From positions 1,860,001 to 1,924,000 of the forward strand of contig NC_135126.1 in assembly GCF_050908995.1 (NCBI RefSeq): 64,000 nucleotides of DNA. Direction: 5' to 3'. The notes beneath the pieces are model-generated. The model was not told the origin of the DNA and made no database searches. It saw only the letters and a list, made by a program, of their open reading frames with translations. A program made the position numbers and the translations under genes. Of the stretch, positions 11,166-23,645 are shown piece by piece (within the stretch, counting starts at the first letter, position 1; each line of letters starts with the position of its first letter). The DNA comes from Andrena cerasifolii (Eukaryota; Arthropoda; Insecta; Hymenoptera; Andrenidae).

Positions 11166-12837
11166 ATGGCTTTAAATATATTAAGACGTCATTTGTTATC
11201 GAACACATTAAGAACACGTAAGAAATTTTGTAGAACACATCGATATATTTGCGAAAAATCAATATGCACGTTATACTGTAATATAGATTTTGAAGTCAGC
11301 AAAGAGGGTTAATAAAATCCTTATTTTTGCCTAGAAATACAACATAATTCTAAAATGAATTACGCTAATGGACAGATTTCTGAAAAATATAAAACGCTAG
11401 CAGTATCATCGCCAAAACAGTTCGTCTACGTGGTACATTTAAATAGACCCGAGAAACTTAATTCTCTGAATGGTATTATGTGGAAGTATGTATATACGTT
11501 AAACCCCAATCAATAGCGTGTTTTAAATTTGATATTGTTTATTCAATGATTGCACAGAGAATTTGAGAATTGCTTCAATGAATTAGCAGTAGAACCTGAC
11601 TGCAGAGTAATAATTCTCTCAGGTGCTGGTAAAGCATTCTGCGCAGGTATATTGAATTATTCTCTATTTTGTGAGTATCTTATTTAATATAAATACATCT
11701 GTCTAACAATGCGAAATTTATCTCGTAGGTATTGATGTTCAGGACATAATGAAACTAGCACAGCAACTAGCAGAAAGTGAAGATGTCGCACGGAGGTGCA
11801 AGATTCTGCATTTGATGATAAAGGATTATCAGAACAGCTTCACAGCCATAGAAAAGGTTGATCACTAATTATAGTTGGTAATTATTTAGAAGTTTTCCAT
11901 CCTCATCGATTTCAATGATTTTGATGAAATCCAATGAGTGGAATGCGTTGCGTCGAAATAAGTCAAAAGAAGTTCTTCGCGAATATCTCGGAAACGAAGG
12001 TCGAGCCACGGTAACATGTGTAGGAAAAAGTTATTCAGAATCTTGATCTTGATAACATATCCAAAAATCATTGAAACCGGTGAGGATGGAAAACTTCTAA
12101 ATGTTTACCTTATACTTTTTCTGTCTGCGGTTATTTATCATTTAACTATTTTATTACATGCTTCTTATAAAATTATTTTTCAGTGCCCGAAACCTGTGAT
12201 CGCAGCTGTACATGGCGCGTGTATTGGAGGTGGTATAGATATGATATCCGCAGTTGACATTCGTTATTGCTCTTCAGGTGCGTGGTTTCAAATAAAAGAA
12301 GTTGATCTGGGCATGGCTGCTGACGTGGGTGCATTGCAAAGATTCCCAAAAGTTATAGGTTCCGACAGTTTAGTTAGAGAACTTGTATATACCGCCAGGA
12401 AATTTACAGCCGCTGAGGCATTGCAACATGGTTTCGTTAGTCGTTTATTTGATGACCAAGAAAGGTGAACATTACTACTTCATTTCTATGTTTTGAGTAA
12501 TGTTTGAATTGGAAATACATTTCACTTCTTTCAGCTTATTAAAATGCTCGATGGAACTTGCGGAAGAGATAGCAAGGAAAAGTCCAGTTGCGATACAAGG
12601 CTCAAAATTAAGTTTAAATTACTCGAGGGATCATTCTGTCCAGGACGGTCTTGATCATATTGTAAGCTGCAGTATTATTCCACCTATAATAATAAAATTA
12701 TTGTTATGTACATATAAACACATTTCTTTTAATTACAGGCAATGCATAATCAAACTATGCTACAAAGCGAGGACTTCATAAATGCTGCCATGTCACTAGT
12801 TACTAAATCCGATCCACCAGTGTTTTCCAAGTTATAA
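11166..12837 (+). CDS. ECH1: Delta(3,5)-delta(2,4)-dienoyl-CoA isomerase, mitochondrial (ECH1 type)
   Basis: Seven coding exons (11166-11217, 11335-11485, 11558-11646, 11729-11856, 12184-12464, 12535-12661, 12739-12837) join in frame to 308 residues. The first exon supplies a basic amphipathic presequence (MALNILRRHLLS), so I start there rather than at the in-frame ATG at 11355. The crotonase fold is clear: HLNRPEKLNSLN, the oxyanion-hole segment GAGKAFCAGIDVQD, and HGACIGGGIDMISAVDIRY. The acidic residues in EVDLGMAADVG match the ECH1 branch, where two acids shift double bonds in odd-numbered unsaturated fatty acids for beta-oxidation. A 233-base transposon sits in intron 4. The 3' end is about 200 bases from the convergent EF-hand gene. 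Confidence 0.94.
11877..12109. mobile_element. Deleted copy of the GGTAATTATTTAGAAG element, ECH1 intron 4
   Basis: Ends GGTAATTATTTAGAAGTTTT and its inverse. Flanks are TTATAGTT (11869-11876) and TTATACTT (12110-12117), an 8-base target duplication with one mismatch. It is an internally deleted relative of the 671-base copy in a CPSF1 intron at 16322-16992. The 61-codon minus-strand frame across it is noise. Confidence 0.85.
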
Positions 12838-13044
12838 ATACATTACGAAATGTATATTTAAGAACGATTATTTTTATAGAAATATTTTTATACATTATAT
12901 AAAGTACGTTAGTTGTTTAAAAAAGTTTATAATGTAAAGGGGTTTTAAATATTTCTAAGAATCTTTCAATACTAACAAATCTTTTTCGCTAATTGAATTT
13001 TCTTAACCAAAGAATGCTACTAGAAATGATTGTGAAAGTGTGTT

Positions 13045-13866
13045 TCATGTTGCCATTTGGAAGGTAAGAAGGAGGCTCTCCAATCTACGTTTTTTAGGCA
13101 TAGCTTCTAATTCGGCAGCATCCATTGCATCCACAATAGAGTATACATTACGTTCCTCAGGTATTTTCGGCTAGAAGTGGTAGTTAAGTGTTCTGTGAGT
13201 AATCTACTGGCTTTAATACTAGTAGCTTCTGTAAAAGGAAGTTAACGCGATCGTGCATAGAGGAATTATACATACAATTAGCAAATTAATATAATGTTCA
13301 TAATTGATTCTTTTTGTTTCCGGGTCGCATGCAATGGCCATCATATCGGCTATTTCTTCTTTCGAAAATGGTTCCCCAAGTTCCATCATTGCTTTTTCTA
13401 GATCGTCACGCATAATAAATCCTTGATTTTCAGGATCTAATAATTGGAATGCTTTTAACAAGTCTTCCGGGTCGGCTGGTTTAAATCTAAATCAGGAATT
13501 TTAAATCGAAAATGTAGAAAGAAAGACATACTTTATTTACTATCTTTACTAAATTCAAACACTGCAATCAACTAACTTTCGTTCGTTAATAGCTTTGCAC
13601 ATGTATTCTAAGAATCTGTTTAATGGCACACAGTTGTTTGCCACATCTTCTACTTCAACCTGTATCTCTTGCAATTCTGCCTCAGTAACAACACACCCTA
13701 ATGCTCTAATAATAGTTCCTAAATCTCTAACATCTATTTCATTGATTTTTGCACTATCAAACACATCGAACGCCTCGCAAAGCCTTTTCTGTAGCAATGA
13801 TGGTTCGACACTGGACACTGTAGAAAAAGAGACATAAGTATACACGTACGATGCATAATTTAACAT
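13045..13866 (-). CDS. EF-hand protein, EFCAB2 / dynein regulatory complex subunit 8 type
   Basis: Exons 13817-13577, 13486-13276 and 13170-13045 join in frame and contain two EF-hand pairs. The landmark blocks EAFDVFDSAKINEIDVRDLG, TIIRALGCVVTEAEL, LLKAFQLLDPENQGFI and ELGEPFSKEEIADMM follow vertebrate EFCAB2/DRC8 closely; that subunit belongs to the nexin-dynein regulatory complex of motile axonemes. Several loop positions lack calcium ligands (for example DSAKINEID), as in that family. The 5' end is uncertain: either an intron ends in CTTTTTCTACAG just before 13817 with a small upstream exon I cannot place, or translation starts at the ATG at 13866. In an insect, expression would be expected in testis or chordotonal neurons; this is inference. 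Confidence 0.85.
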
Positions 13867-14790
13867 TACAAAACATTTACAAGTGAAGACAGCACGAAAT
13901 AGATTATAGATATAAAAGAAACTGAATAATGTTGCGGACCGGTAAATTACCTTACATATTTGAAAATGTCACTTACTCTTTGTTTCTCTTTTAGAATTAT
14001 ACACAGCAATAGATCAGTAGAAGCTACATTACATTTATACTAACTGACTGATTATATCCGGCTTGATATTGTTTGATCAATATAGTATCTATGTAAAAAT
14101 TTACATACCTCGATATGTATGTATAAAATTTATTATTTGTTACAATAACGCAATTCCTTACTCGTGTAACGTAACATTGAAAGCACGCAATATTTTGTAC
14201 ATATACATAATTTATTAATACATACTCCGCATAGTTTCGCGTCTGGTATGTCGTCTCACAGCAATGCTTTGCCTGATAGATACTCGGCTTGCTGTCTTAT
14301 TTGATTCGGATAGTGAAGAACGCATTGTGAGGTAATTTTTAAACTTATGCTTCCGTTTATAATACGACGGGTTTCTTTACAGATCCGCAGGGAACTTAAG
14401 ATATTTCAGTCTTTGCAGAGGTTTATTCTTTTAAATTAATGTCACGTATGTTTCCGTAATAGAATATAACTTATGAATTTAGCGAGTTAATGAATCGATA
14501 ATAGACTTTGGATTTATACAAAATTCATTCTGATATACATATGATGTACCTACATCGTTCACATTAGTTTATATATGCACACTTCAGAGTTTTTACAAGA
14601 CATTCGAGAAAAATATTTAAAAATCATCGTTTCCATGATCCGATGTGCACTCAGCGCGAAGTACAAAGACGAGTAGTTACTTTTATTCAAGATAGAAAAA
14701 ATACTGTCTAGATTAAACATCTCGCTGTTTAAGAAATAAGTGGAAGTATTTTTAATAAAATGTTGCGCGGAATGATGGAAAGGCACTGTG
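13867..14790. other. Gap between EFCAB2-like gene and CPSF1 3' end
   Basis: AT-rich sequence with no supported gene. It probably holds the 5' leader and promoter of the EF-hand gene on the left and the 3' UTR of CPSF1 on the right. A frame at 14559-14786 has no recognisable feature and abuts the CPSF1 stop. Confidence 0.5.
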
Positions 14791-17700
14791 TTAGAAATGA
14801 GCCGTTTGTCGATCTATTTCTGTGAGATCCTCTATTATTTCTTGCACACGAGTTCCGATCTTCTTCGCCACATCTATTTTCTCGTTGTTAGGTAAATAGA
14901 GATAACGCCAAACCAGATCGCCATCGATGATACCTCTTGCAGGATTGCCTTGCGTTCGAACATAGCTGTTGTAAGTACTGAAAAGTGAGAAATAGTTACT
15001 TCAGATTTCAATCGTTGTATGTAATTATTTCGGGTAAAGATAATTACCGATATGCCTTGGGGTTTAATCCAGCTATGTGGCAAATATGCGTTACCAACAC
15101 ATTTTGTAACATAAGTAATCTTCTGTACGTTTTCTCCGGTACAGGCAGAATGTAACCAAGACTGCCATCGAGAGATGCTGATGCGAAATAGAACGAATGT
15201 AATTGCAGTCAAATATTTAAGCAAGACCCGATTTAGTTTTTCTTTCATAAATTTATCTTACCATACATGGTAACATGTCTCTTATCCGCGCCGGAAAAGT
15301 GTTTCTTATCATTCGCAGGATCCGAAACTCTACATTTTATTCTGAAGAACGTATTCACTTTCTGGCCCAAGTGGAAATCAGCTTTTCGAATTAATTTCTG
15401 CCCACCAAGGCTTTCCCTCGATTCTGGTTGGTACATAAATAATGCGACGTTGCTTTCGCCGTCAGCCACAAGAAATCCTAGATTGGTATTATCAATTAAG
15501 TATTCAATAGTGTACACCTCCGCTGGTCTGAAGTCCTGAGAAGAATATATCCTTTTAAAAATCTGTCTACAGCAAAATACGTAATTTAACGCGAACCTCT
15601 ACTTACTCTGCTAACAAGAGATAAGGTTCTATACTCCTCCTGGAATCTTAATAAGCTAATCGACTTGTATACATCTGCTATTAAAATTAAGCTTTTAATG
15701 CTTAACATTTGATGAATGTAGATCTGCGTGTCTATGAACGCAACTCCGACAAGATCGTTATCCTTCAGTTGCCAGATATATATCTTTTGTCCAACTGCGG
15801 AGACTAGAAACCCCGATACTTGCGTGATGGCGGTTATCGGACCCTTTTGTTCTTTCGCGTAGATTTGTTTGAATCTGTTTTTCGTCAATGGTTGGCCAGG
15901 TTCCGGCACAACTTCAATTATATCAAATATGAGTATCTGGAGAATAAAAGGGAAACCAATTTGGTGATTACATTGAAAGTAGCGAGGGGTATATTAAATT
16001 TGAATGTAGGACTCACCCTTCCTCTACTTGTAATATCTTCGCCATAATTGTAATTCGTTCCTAGCACTATGTAACCCTTCAAGCCAGAACGCGTCCCTTC
16101 GTATGCCAGGGAAACATTTTTTAGACAAGTCACGTGTTCCCATTGATCGAGTTCAATCTTAGTATTGGGAATAGTTTCCCAGGAAACAGGCGAGAATAAT
16201 ACTATTGAAAACTGTTCTTGCGAAGGGAAAATAAATCTTTCTGGTCGATCTTCCTCTGTAAATTCCTGAGGGGATAGGAATTAGTTAGCAAATGAAATTA
16301 CTGTACCTTTAAAAGATACGAGGTAATTATTTAGAAGTTTTCCATCCTTACCGATTTCAATGATTTTTGGATATGTTGTCAAGTTCGTTTCCGAGATATT
16401 CGCGAAAAACTGCTGCTACTACACAGTGTATTCTGCCGTATACCTACCTACAGTACGCGTCCGTGGCAGCGTATGCGCCAGCATGGGACAAAACAAATGA
16501 CGAAGCTGACCTTCGTTTCAGAGAAATTTGCGAAAAACTTCTTTTGACTTATTCCGACGCAACGCATTCCACTTTTCAACTTGTCCCGGGTATTAGTATT
16601 GGTTGGGGCTAGATTAGTGGGGGGGGGGGGGGGGGCGCGCGCCCGCTCGCTCGCGGGCGCGTAAAGCATGGTAGCGCACTGATATGAGTCGGGGTGTTGA
16701 CGGGCATCCGCAAGGTTCTGGCTCAAATCTCTAAACTCACATCAGTTCGCTATCATGCTTTACGCGCCCCCCGCACTAGTCTAGCCCCAACCAATACTAA
16801 TACCCGGGACAAGTTGGAAAGTGGAATGCGTTGCGTCGGAATAAATCAACAGAAGTTTTTCGCAAATATCTCGAAAACGAAGGTTGTGCGGCGGTAACAT
16901 GTATAGGAAAAAGTTTTTCAGAATCTTGATCTTGATTAGATATCCAAAAATCATTGAAATCGATGAGGATGGAAAACTTCTAAATAATTACCAGATACGA
17001 TTAGTTTATGTACTCATACCTTATCTTCGCCATTAAATCTATAATAACTTTTCAGTGGCTCGGCTATACTCGTTATAACGCAGTAAGTTTTGCTTTCAAG
17101 ATGATACGTTACAAAATGTGGCGTACATCGTAATGGTACTTTTCTAACGGGCCATGGAGCATCGTACGATAAATGAGTTGGCAAAACACATATCCTTAAC
17201 TCTTCCTAAGAATCAAGACGCGCAAACGTGTGTTTATATTTGAATTCAATTGTATAGGCAATGGTGGCAATAATTGCATAAATATAACTATACCTTCCTG
17301 TTGAAATAGAGAAACCCTTGTGGACAATTTATATTATTAAAGGGCGCAAAGGAGGTAACAGGACCATCGATACCCATTGGATGGGTACGCAATTCGCCAC
17401 GTCCTGTGAGGAATATCCAATGCGGATAATCACTGCAAATGAATACACCATTGTAGCCAGCAATATTACTGAAGTAGCGCATCATACAATGCCGAGTGTC
17501 ATTCATCGAAGGCATGTCTTCATCCTTTGGTTTTGGCCTACGAAACGAAGTAACAATTATAAACTCGGAAACTTAGAAACCCAAATCAACCCAACCGAAT
17601 TGAAAGAAAATGTGCACACTTCAACTGTCCTGGTATTATGCCATGATCTAATTTCTTGAATCTTAATTTCAGGTGGCCCTTTGGATACCTATATGCTTGA

Positions 17701-20700
17701 TAAATTTGAAGTTCAGAATCGAGTCGTACCAAAAGCATTGGCCTATTTCCGTGATGACCCAATGCTACTATTAAAATTTCGCGCACCTGCAATAGATACA
17801 TTTTATGTAAAAGCATGGATTTGTTTTGGTTCGTATTAAAGGTCGCCGGGCATTTCGGCGAATCGAGGAAATTAATATTTAATTAATTGTCGCTGCGCCT
17901 CAGTCTGGTGTGCGCGGCTCTATAAGAATCAATTGTTTCTAAACTTTTCTCTTCGCTTCGCCGCGCCTCGCTTCGCCAAAATGCGCGACGGCTGCGCCAC
18001 GGCTTAAATCTGTCCCATTAATTTAAACCACCTGCATTTCAGGATTGGGAATCTCGTTAACCGGTGTTGTCTGCAACGTTGTAGACTCCATACTGTCATG
18101 CAATACGTATTGTCCATATCCAAAATTACGGATGAGATAAGACAAGCGTAAATCAGGAAGAGAATATATTTCTAATGTTCCACTGTCTCTATATACTAAC
18201 AACCAATACGTCGGTTTTATCTCCTGCAAATGCTTCTGCCACCTGTAAAAGATTAAATCATATAATTTTATACATCAGGCTTAATATTACAATAGATTCA
18301 ATCTTTTAATTAAAATAAGAAAATTACCAAGGGACTTTTTTAAACGGTCCTTCAGATACTTTATTGTGTGCCGGTGGAGGCATTTGAAAAGCTGGTGCAT
18401 CACCATAAAGAAGATCGTCTTCGTTATCGATATTACCAACTATGGTTGGTTCTTCTACGTTATGCTCCTCTTCCGTCACTTCGTCTTCTACACTCTCAGC
18501 TAATTGCGTTGTGAATATTCCACTGACATCCCTGTAAGCACATAGTGCTTCTATTTGAGGACGCTAAAATTCGAATTAGGACATTTCCAGTTATAAATAA
18601 CAATAGAATAGTGCGTAACAAAATTTCGAATGGAATTATTCACTTACAAACAACAGGTTTGCCGCTTGGGCGTGCAATTTCGCAGTTCCACGTCCTTCTC
18701 TAAGAGTCAGCAACATGACTTGTCCGTCTTCAGAGAGTAATGTCACGTAAGGATCTGCACAGCTTGCATGTATAATTGGACATCCAAGATCTATGGGCAT
18801 GTGTTGGATCTATAATTGTGATATGTGAAGGTACATCTAGAATTGTTTAAAAATCGACACGCAAGTACTGGTTATCGTATCAATATTATATGCACCTGCT
18901 CAATTCCTTGTAGAAGACGTACACCCATTTGAGTGACTTGCACTATGTACCTATTCGCACCAAGGTTTCCAGCGAACACTGTACTCCCCTGTGTACTGAA
19001 TCCGCTTTGATCTACTTCATTAATTTCTTGACCAGTTTGTAATATCTATGAAAATTACAGTGTTAGCTGACGTATGTTGCGTTTAAAAACAAAGATATTA
19101 CACGTGCATGGAATGCATAATACCATCGTCGAATCTTCTTGACTTAGGATTAAAAAGGCATGCGACCCTTCCGCTTCTGGTCTTACTTGTTCGTCATTGT
19201 TTAATGCCCCAATAACAGTCCACATATCTTCGCATCCTGGTAATTCGAACGTTGTTACAACCTGTTTTATAACGGAATAATATTTTTATTAGATAATTTG
19301 AGAAGTTTCATTTTTAAAATGTTACGAGTTAAAATAATCACCTGAGGCCGAATACAACATTGAAGAACACACAGCGCACCATTTTTACCGTAACCAGAAG
19401 TCGTAACAAGTTCAACGTCGGGATCTTGACTGTGTGAAAATTCTTCGGATAAAAACGCTGGTTCACCCATAGATATATTGCCACACGGACCAATATTTAA
19501 TAAACTATCACATACCTACAAAGGTTTCATTGGATAGTAGAAGAAGTTTTGCGATATATTTTTATATCTAAATACCTCAAATATATATGAAGTGATTTGG
19601 ATGGAAGTGTGTGTTTCACTTCCATATACTTCCAGCTCTTCCGGATCTTTTATATCTAATACATCGGATGCCATCCAATCTCCTATGAAATCTTGCTTTA
19701 TCTTCTTCGCTGGGGTTTCTTCGGTATCATCTTCCTCGAGCGTTATTTCTTCAGTTTCATAGATATTTTCGATCTGTTCTGACTCCTTTTCGGTAAACCT
19801 TAATAAAAGGGAATTACCAAGACGCGACCCCAGAAATAGGTAATTATCTTCGCACATACACACCTACGAATTAAATTTTGTTTCACTATACGCCAAAGAG
19901 ATACTGCATAATTCATTTTTAAGATATACTCACACACGAAGTCAAAACACTCGCTGCAGCTTTGTCGAAGTGAAAACCTCTTACTGAGCGCATACTATCG
20001 GCAAACAGAGACAGTACATATAATTCTCCGCTCTTTAAAGAAATTACCAAACGATCTGAAGATATGAATGCAACTTGAGAACCTTCTAAACTGATCTTCA
20101 CTCCCTCCTGTGGTTCTGTAATTGTAAGATTCCAATGAATTTGAATATATTCCGAGTGATAAGGTACGTGTATTATTTAATACTAACTTAATGGAAAATT
20201 TGTACTGCTTTCTGCTAGGCTATTCAAGGAAACTCCATAAGGTGGTATACTTTGGTTTAAGTATACAAGGGAATTGACTGCCATAATTAAAGTCCCGCCA
20301 AGCGGCTTCTTTACTGGTACTGCTTGGTAGCAATCAAACGGTAAATTTGATACAGACCAAATTATAGGATGTACTCTCTGTTGAATATTTAAAGATATTG
20401 CAACCATAGCGCAAGTATCTTGCCTGACTGCAATACGCCTAGAATTTTGTATGATATTGTACATCGAAAGGTTTCATCGATGCGAGTCACGTTGCAAATA
20501 TATAATGATTACCCTGAAAATGTCCTCACTGGCTCGTACAGTATTAGCAATGTCGGTTCGTAATAACCATGTAAGAACTGTAAGTCTATTATATTGTCCA
20601 TTTTCTCCTCTAAACTTTTCAGAACTATCATGTACGACGACAATATAGGAGTTTTATTAGACGATATTTTTGTATTATCTAGTAGATCTCCATCATCGAG

Positions 20701-22095
20701 ACTAGGATCCTTTTTAAAAGGTAATACAACTAACTTTCGACCGTATATCAACATTACTGCACACCTTCCTTCAGGATCTACTCTAACGATAGGAATATGA
20801 TGATGATTTGTCCACCCATCCTATGAAAATAAGCAAAAGCATCCCATTATTTCTCTCACTTTCGTGTTAAAACTATCACATATTACTGAAAATCAGGGGT
20901 TTAAAACAGTTGACATTGGTTTCAGTTCTTGACACAGTTATTCAGAATATCGGTTCTTCATAACTGTATCAGTCAGAACTGATGTACAACTGTTTGAAAC
21001 AGTTATTTTCGGAACCGTTTCAATCCCTGCTGAAAACTATCACGTATTGCTCGAAAAATGCACAGATATTAAACTCATGAATGTACTTGAAAGCGAAATG
21101 CAATTACCCGTATTTCTTCTTCTTCGAAATAATGTAAAGATACTGTTCTCAGATCGTGCGTATCCTGATCGTACTCTACAACTGACAACTTTGCATCCCT
21201 GAAGCTCAATAGAAGGGAGTCCCTTTGAGATCCAACAAGAGTTACAGCTTGCATAGACATTACATTCCCATGTAAAGTAAATTGAGCCAAGCATTCCAGC
21301 TTCATTTTTGGTGGGCGTGATTCTGAAAAGGAAAAGCACGGATTGTGTAATAAGAGCAATTCAGTGTAATTTCAGCAATATCTGTACTGAATTCATGTAC
21401 AAGAAGTAAGACACACATTAAAAATACACAAAATTCCAATAATATTCTTTTATTATTAGATTCATATTAGTTTTGATAGAAGACTTTAATGCTACTTAAG
21501 TTAAGGACAAAAAATTTAGCATTTTATTTAAAAAAATAAAGGTGAGCCAGGGGTCTCTTCTATAATTCTGCTAATAGAAAAATTATTAATACCATATCAA
21601 GGCCCACTTAACATCATACATAATTTGTACTTAATGTTTTTCAGTATATCAAACAATAGATCTATTTCATAGTTTCTACTTCTCCTTATATACATAGCAA
21701 TATTCATTACTTAAAAGCAACATTTTCTGCGTAAATTCTTACAAGATCAACGACTCTTATCATCGTGGTATTTATAAAATATATGAACCCCCATCCAAGA
21801 AGAGAATATACAAAAATAATTGAATTAAAATCTGTCATCGAAGTTCGGCTCAAATCCTAAAATTGACACGCAGTGGTGCACTGTTTGGACATTAATAAAT
21901 TCCAAAAAACAGATAAACGATTGTACCTGTATATTTCTCTCTTTTCGTTATATCTACGTCCGGTATTAAACGAAATACTCGGATGATATTTGCACCTGCC
22001 ACGACGAGGCATTTTTCCAAACGATTGAAGAAGTAGCATGTTATCGCGTGTTCTACTCCCGTGGAGGGATGAGTACTTTTGCAGATCGAATACAT
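14791..22095 (-). CDS. CPSF1: Cleavage and polyadenylation specificity factor subunit 1 (CPSF160)
   Basis: Twenty coding exons join in frame to 1414 residues (human about 1440): 22095-21927, 21322-21108, 20820-20513, 20438-20188, 20115-19934, 19863-19576, 19515-19342, 19261-19124, 19045-18896, 18809-18648, 18563-18328, 18242-18032, 17786-17626, 17537-17294, 17205-17020, 16265-16017, 15936-15607, 15535-15262, 15177-15048, 14977-14791. The product is the large beta-propeller scaffold of CPSF, which with CPSF30 and WDR33 recognises AAUAAA in the nucleus. Family blocks run the whole length: FNRLEKCLVVAG, SLLLSFRDAKLSVVEYD, LQFLHGYYEPTLLIL, FHFDKAAASVLTSC, FLGSRLGNSLLLRFT, GRGELRTHPMGIDGP, VVPEPGQPLTKNRFK and the C-terminal TAHF. 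A basic stretch in exon 6 (PAKKIKQD) matches the nuclear-localisation region. Transposons sit in at least two introns; the donor of exon 13 (GTTGAA) is weak. Confidence 0.97.
16322..16992. mobile_element. GGTAATTATTTAGAAG inverted-repeat element with 8-bp duplication
   Basis: A 671-base element in CPSF1 intron 15 bounded by a perfect duplication AGATACGA (16314-16321 and 16993-17000). Ends GGTAATTATTTAGAAGTTTT are inverted. Internal arms around 16490-16615 and 16760-16850 mirror each other and flank a GC-rich core with an 18-base G run. An 8-base duplication fits hAT or P superfamilies, but the ends do not begin with the usual CAG of hAT. It is non-coding. The same family has a shortened copy at 11877-12109. 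Confidence 0.9.
20894..21029. mobile_element. hAT MITE in CPSF1 intron 2
   Basis: A 136-base element starting CAGGGGTTTAAAACAGTTG and ending CCGTTTCAATCCCTG. It is flanked by CTGAAAAT (20886-20893) and CTGAAAAC (21030-21037), a 7 of 8 match, as expected for hAT insertion. No coding capacity. Confidence 0.85.
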
Positions 22096-22343
22096 CGTGA
22101 TTTATACCACTAATTGTTATAAACTAGTCATATTCCGTAGAGGTTAATGTACATGTAAGAATTCTTTACAATATTGTCATTTGAAGTGTGTTGTTTTATA
22201 CGCCGCGTAATTAGTCGTGCCAATATCGATATAAAAAAAGCACTGCGTTCGTGCGTAAGCAGTACTGACAACATGTTAGATCTAAATTCCCCTATTACAA
22301 TATTAGAGCAAGCTTTTAAATTTGTAAAGGGATATTACCCATA

Positions 22344-22791
22344 GAGGACGAATTCTACTTACGCCCAAATTACGCGCACAAGAATTTCCCGGTTTTGTAA
22401 TAAAATGAATATCATAAATTATATTCCAGATAGCACACGTCGTCTATAAGCCGTCTTTAAGATGTCTTCAGACGTTTTGAAAGTCTAAAAGACGTCTTAA
22501 AGACGGCTTATAGACGACGTGTGCTATCTGAGTATGTTTCTGTTTTCGAGTCGTAATTTATACTGTATTTTCCGATAATGGCTCTTTCACAGATTTCCCA
22601 CTTAGCCCAGACGTCTGAAAGACGTCAATTGTACGCCCGTTTTAGGTCTGGAGTCTGGACGGCTTTAGGACGTCTTTTGGGCGTCTTTAGACGTCTGTGT
22701 GCTATCTGGGTTTCTTTTCCATATTTCAGGACATTTTCATAAATTTGGAAACGAAAATCACCGGTGTCGCGGGCGTAAGTAGAATTCGCCC
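22344..22791. mobile_element. TA-flanked MITE carrying nested GACGTC-rich MITEs
   Basis: Outer ends GAGGACGAATTCTACTTACG and its inverse are flanked by TA at 22342 and 22792. The same terminal family recurs at 63117-63368. Inside lie at least two members of another family: a palindrome at 22430-22533 beginning CAGATAGCACACGTCGTC, and a second GACGTC-rich piece at about 22608-22712 ending TGTGCTATCTGGG. This block lies just upstream of the CPSF1 start. Confidence 0.75.
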
Positions 22792-22828
22792 TAATAGGTA
22801 TGCCAATTTTCTTTCCGAAAATCATTTA

Positions 22829-22967
22829 AGACCGGTATTCATAGTCGCTACTTATTCTTAAGCAAATGCTTAAGCATGCGGCACCTTCTACTAACCTAGT
22901 AGCTAGTAAAGGATGCCAAATACTTAAGCATTTGCTTAAGAATAAGTAGCGACTCTGAATACCGCCC
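22829..22967. mobile_element. Palindromic MITE, left copy (GGTATTC..GTCGCTACTTATTC)
   Basis: A nearly perfect palindrome of about 139 bases with arms GTCGCTACTTATTCTTAAGC. An almost identical element lies at 26063-26204 with its interior in the opposite orientation. The two copies bracket the ankyrin-PRANC gene. Confidence 0.88.
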
Positions 22968-23026
22968 TGTAAGTAGACCTACGCCCCTACAGATTTGCGA
23001 CCGATCTGCGCACTCCCACGAATCTT

Positions 23027-23242
23027 AAGAGGCGTCACTCGACAAGGTCCTTACTTGACCTTGGCATTTAAATTGGTTGTCTATTCGAGCGGGATATTAA
23101 AATCGACTAAATGTACCTTACCGCAATTTCCTGATTATTGCCGAAGTTTACCGTGGTTTACCGATCATTGCCGAATGAGCATTTAAATGGTTGTCTAGTG
23201 GTTTCCCTAGTTTATGTCTGTCCTTGTCGAGTGACGCCTCTT
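23027..23242. mobile_element. Foldback element with AAGAGGCGTCACTCGACAAGG ends
   Basis: Left arm at 23027-23047 and its exact inverse at 23222-23242 enclose about 170 bases of unique sequence, including a direct repeat of a GCATTTAAA-TGGTTGTCTA motif. Non-coding. Confidence 0.75.
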
Positions 23243-23263
23243 ATTATATCTCCTCTTTGGTAA

Positions 23264-23521
23264 TAGACAGGTGTTCCGATTCCGCACCTTTACCCCAGCG
23301 ATTTTGTGGCCGATTTCTGTTTGGTTCCTCTGGTCGTCGCGAGAGACGTCGTGCTAAAAAATCCATGTACGCATGCATTTATGTGATTGTAGTAGTAGAG
23401 CTTTTAGTAGTATTATGCGCAAAAAGTCAGCCTTTTCTGCTTGAGCGCCAATCTAGCGGCGGCCAGAAGAACTAGGCCGAAAAGTCACACATTCTGAAAA
23501 GGAGTCGGAACACCTGTCTAT
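23264..23521. mobile_element. MITE with ATAGACAGGTGTTCCGA ends
   Basis: Terminal inverted repeats of about 21 bases at 23264-23285 and 23501-23521 define a 258-base element that ends only 125 bases before the ankyrin-PRANC start codon. It therefore overlaps the region expected to hold that gene's promoter. Non-coding; the 94-codon frame across it has no domain. Confidence 0.78.
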
Positions 23522-23645
23522 CACAACGTGAGTAAAAGCGTTCATTAGTTCGTTTGGTCCATCTTACTCACGGAAATAAGCAGGTACTATAATTTCCATG
23601 CTATTAAGAAAAAACATACAAAAGATGTTGAACTACTTTTAACAA

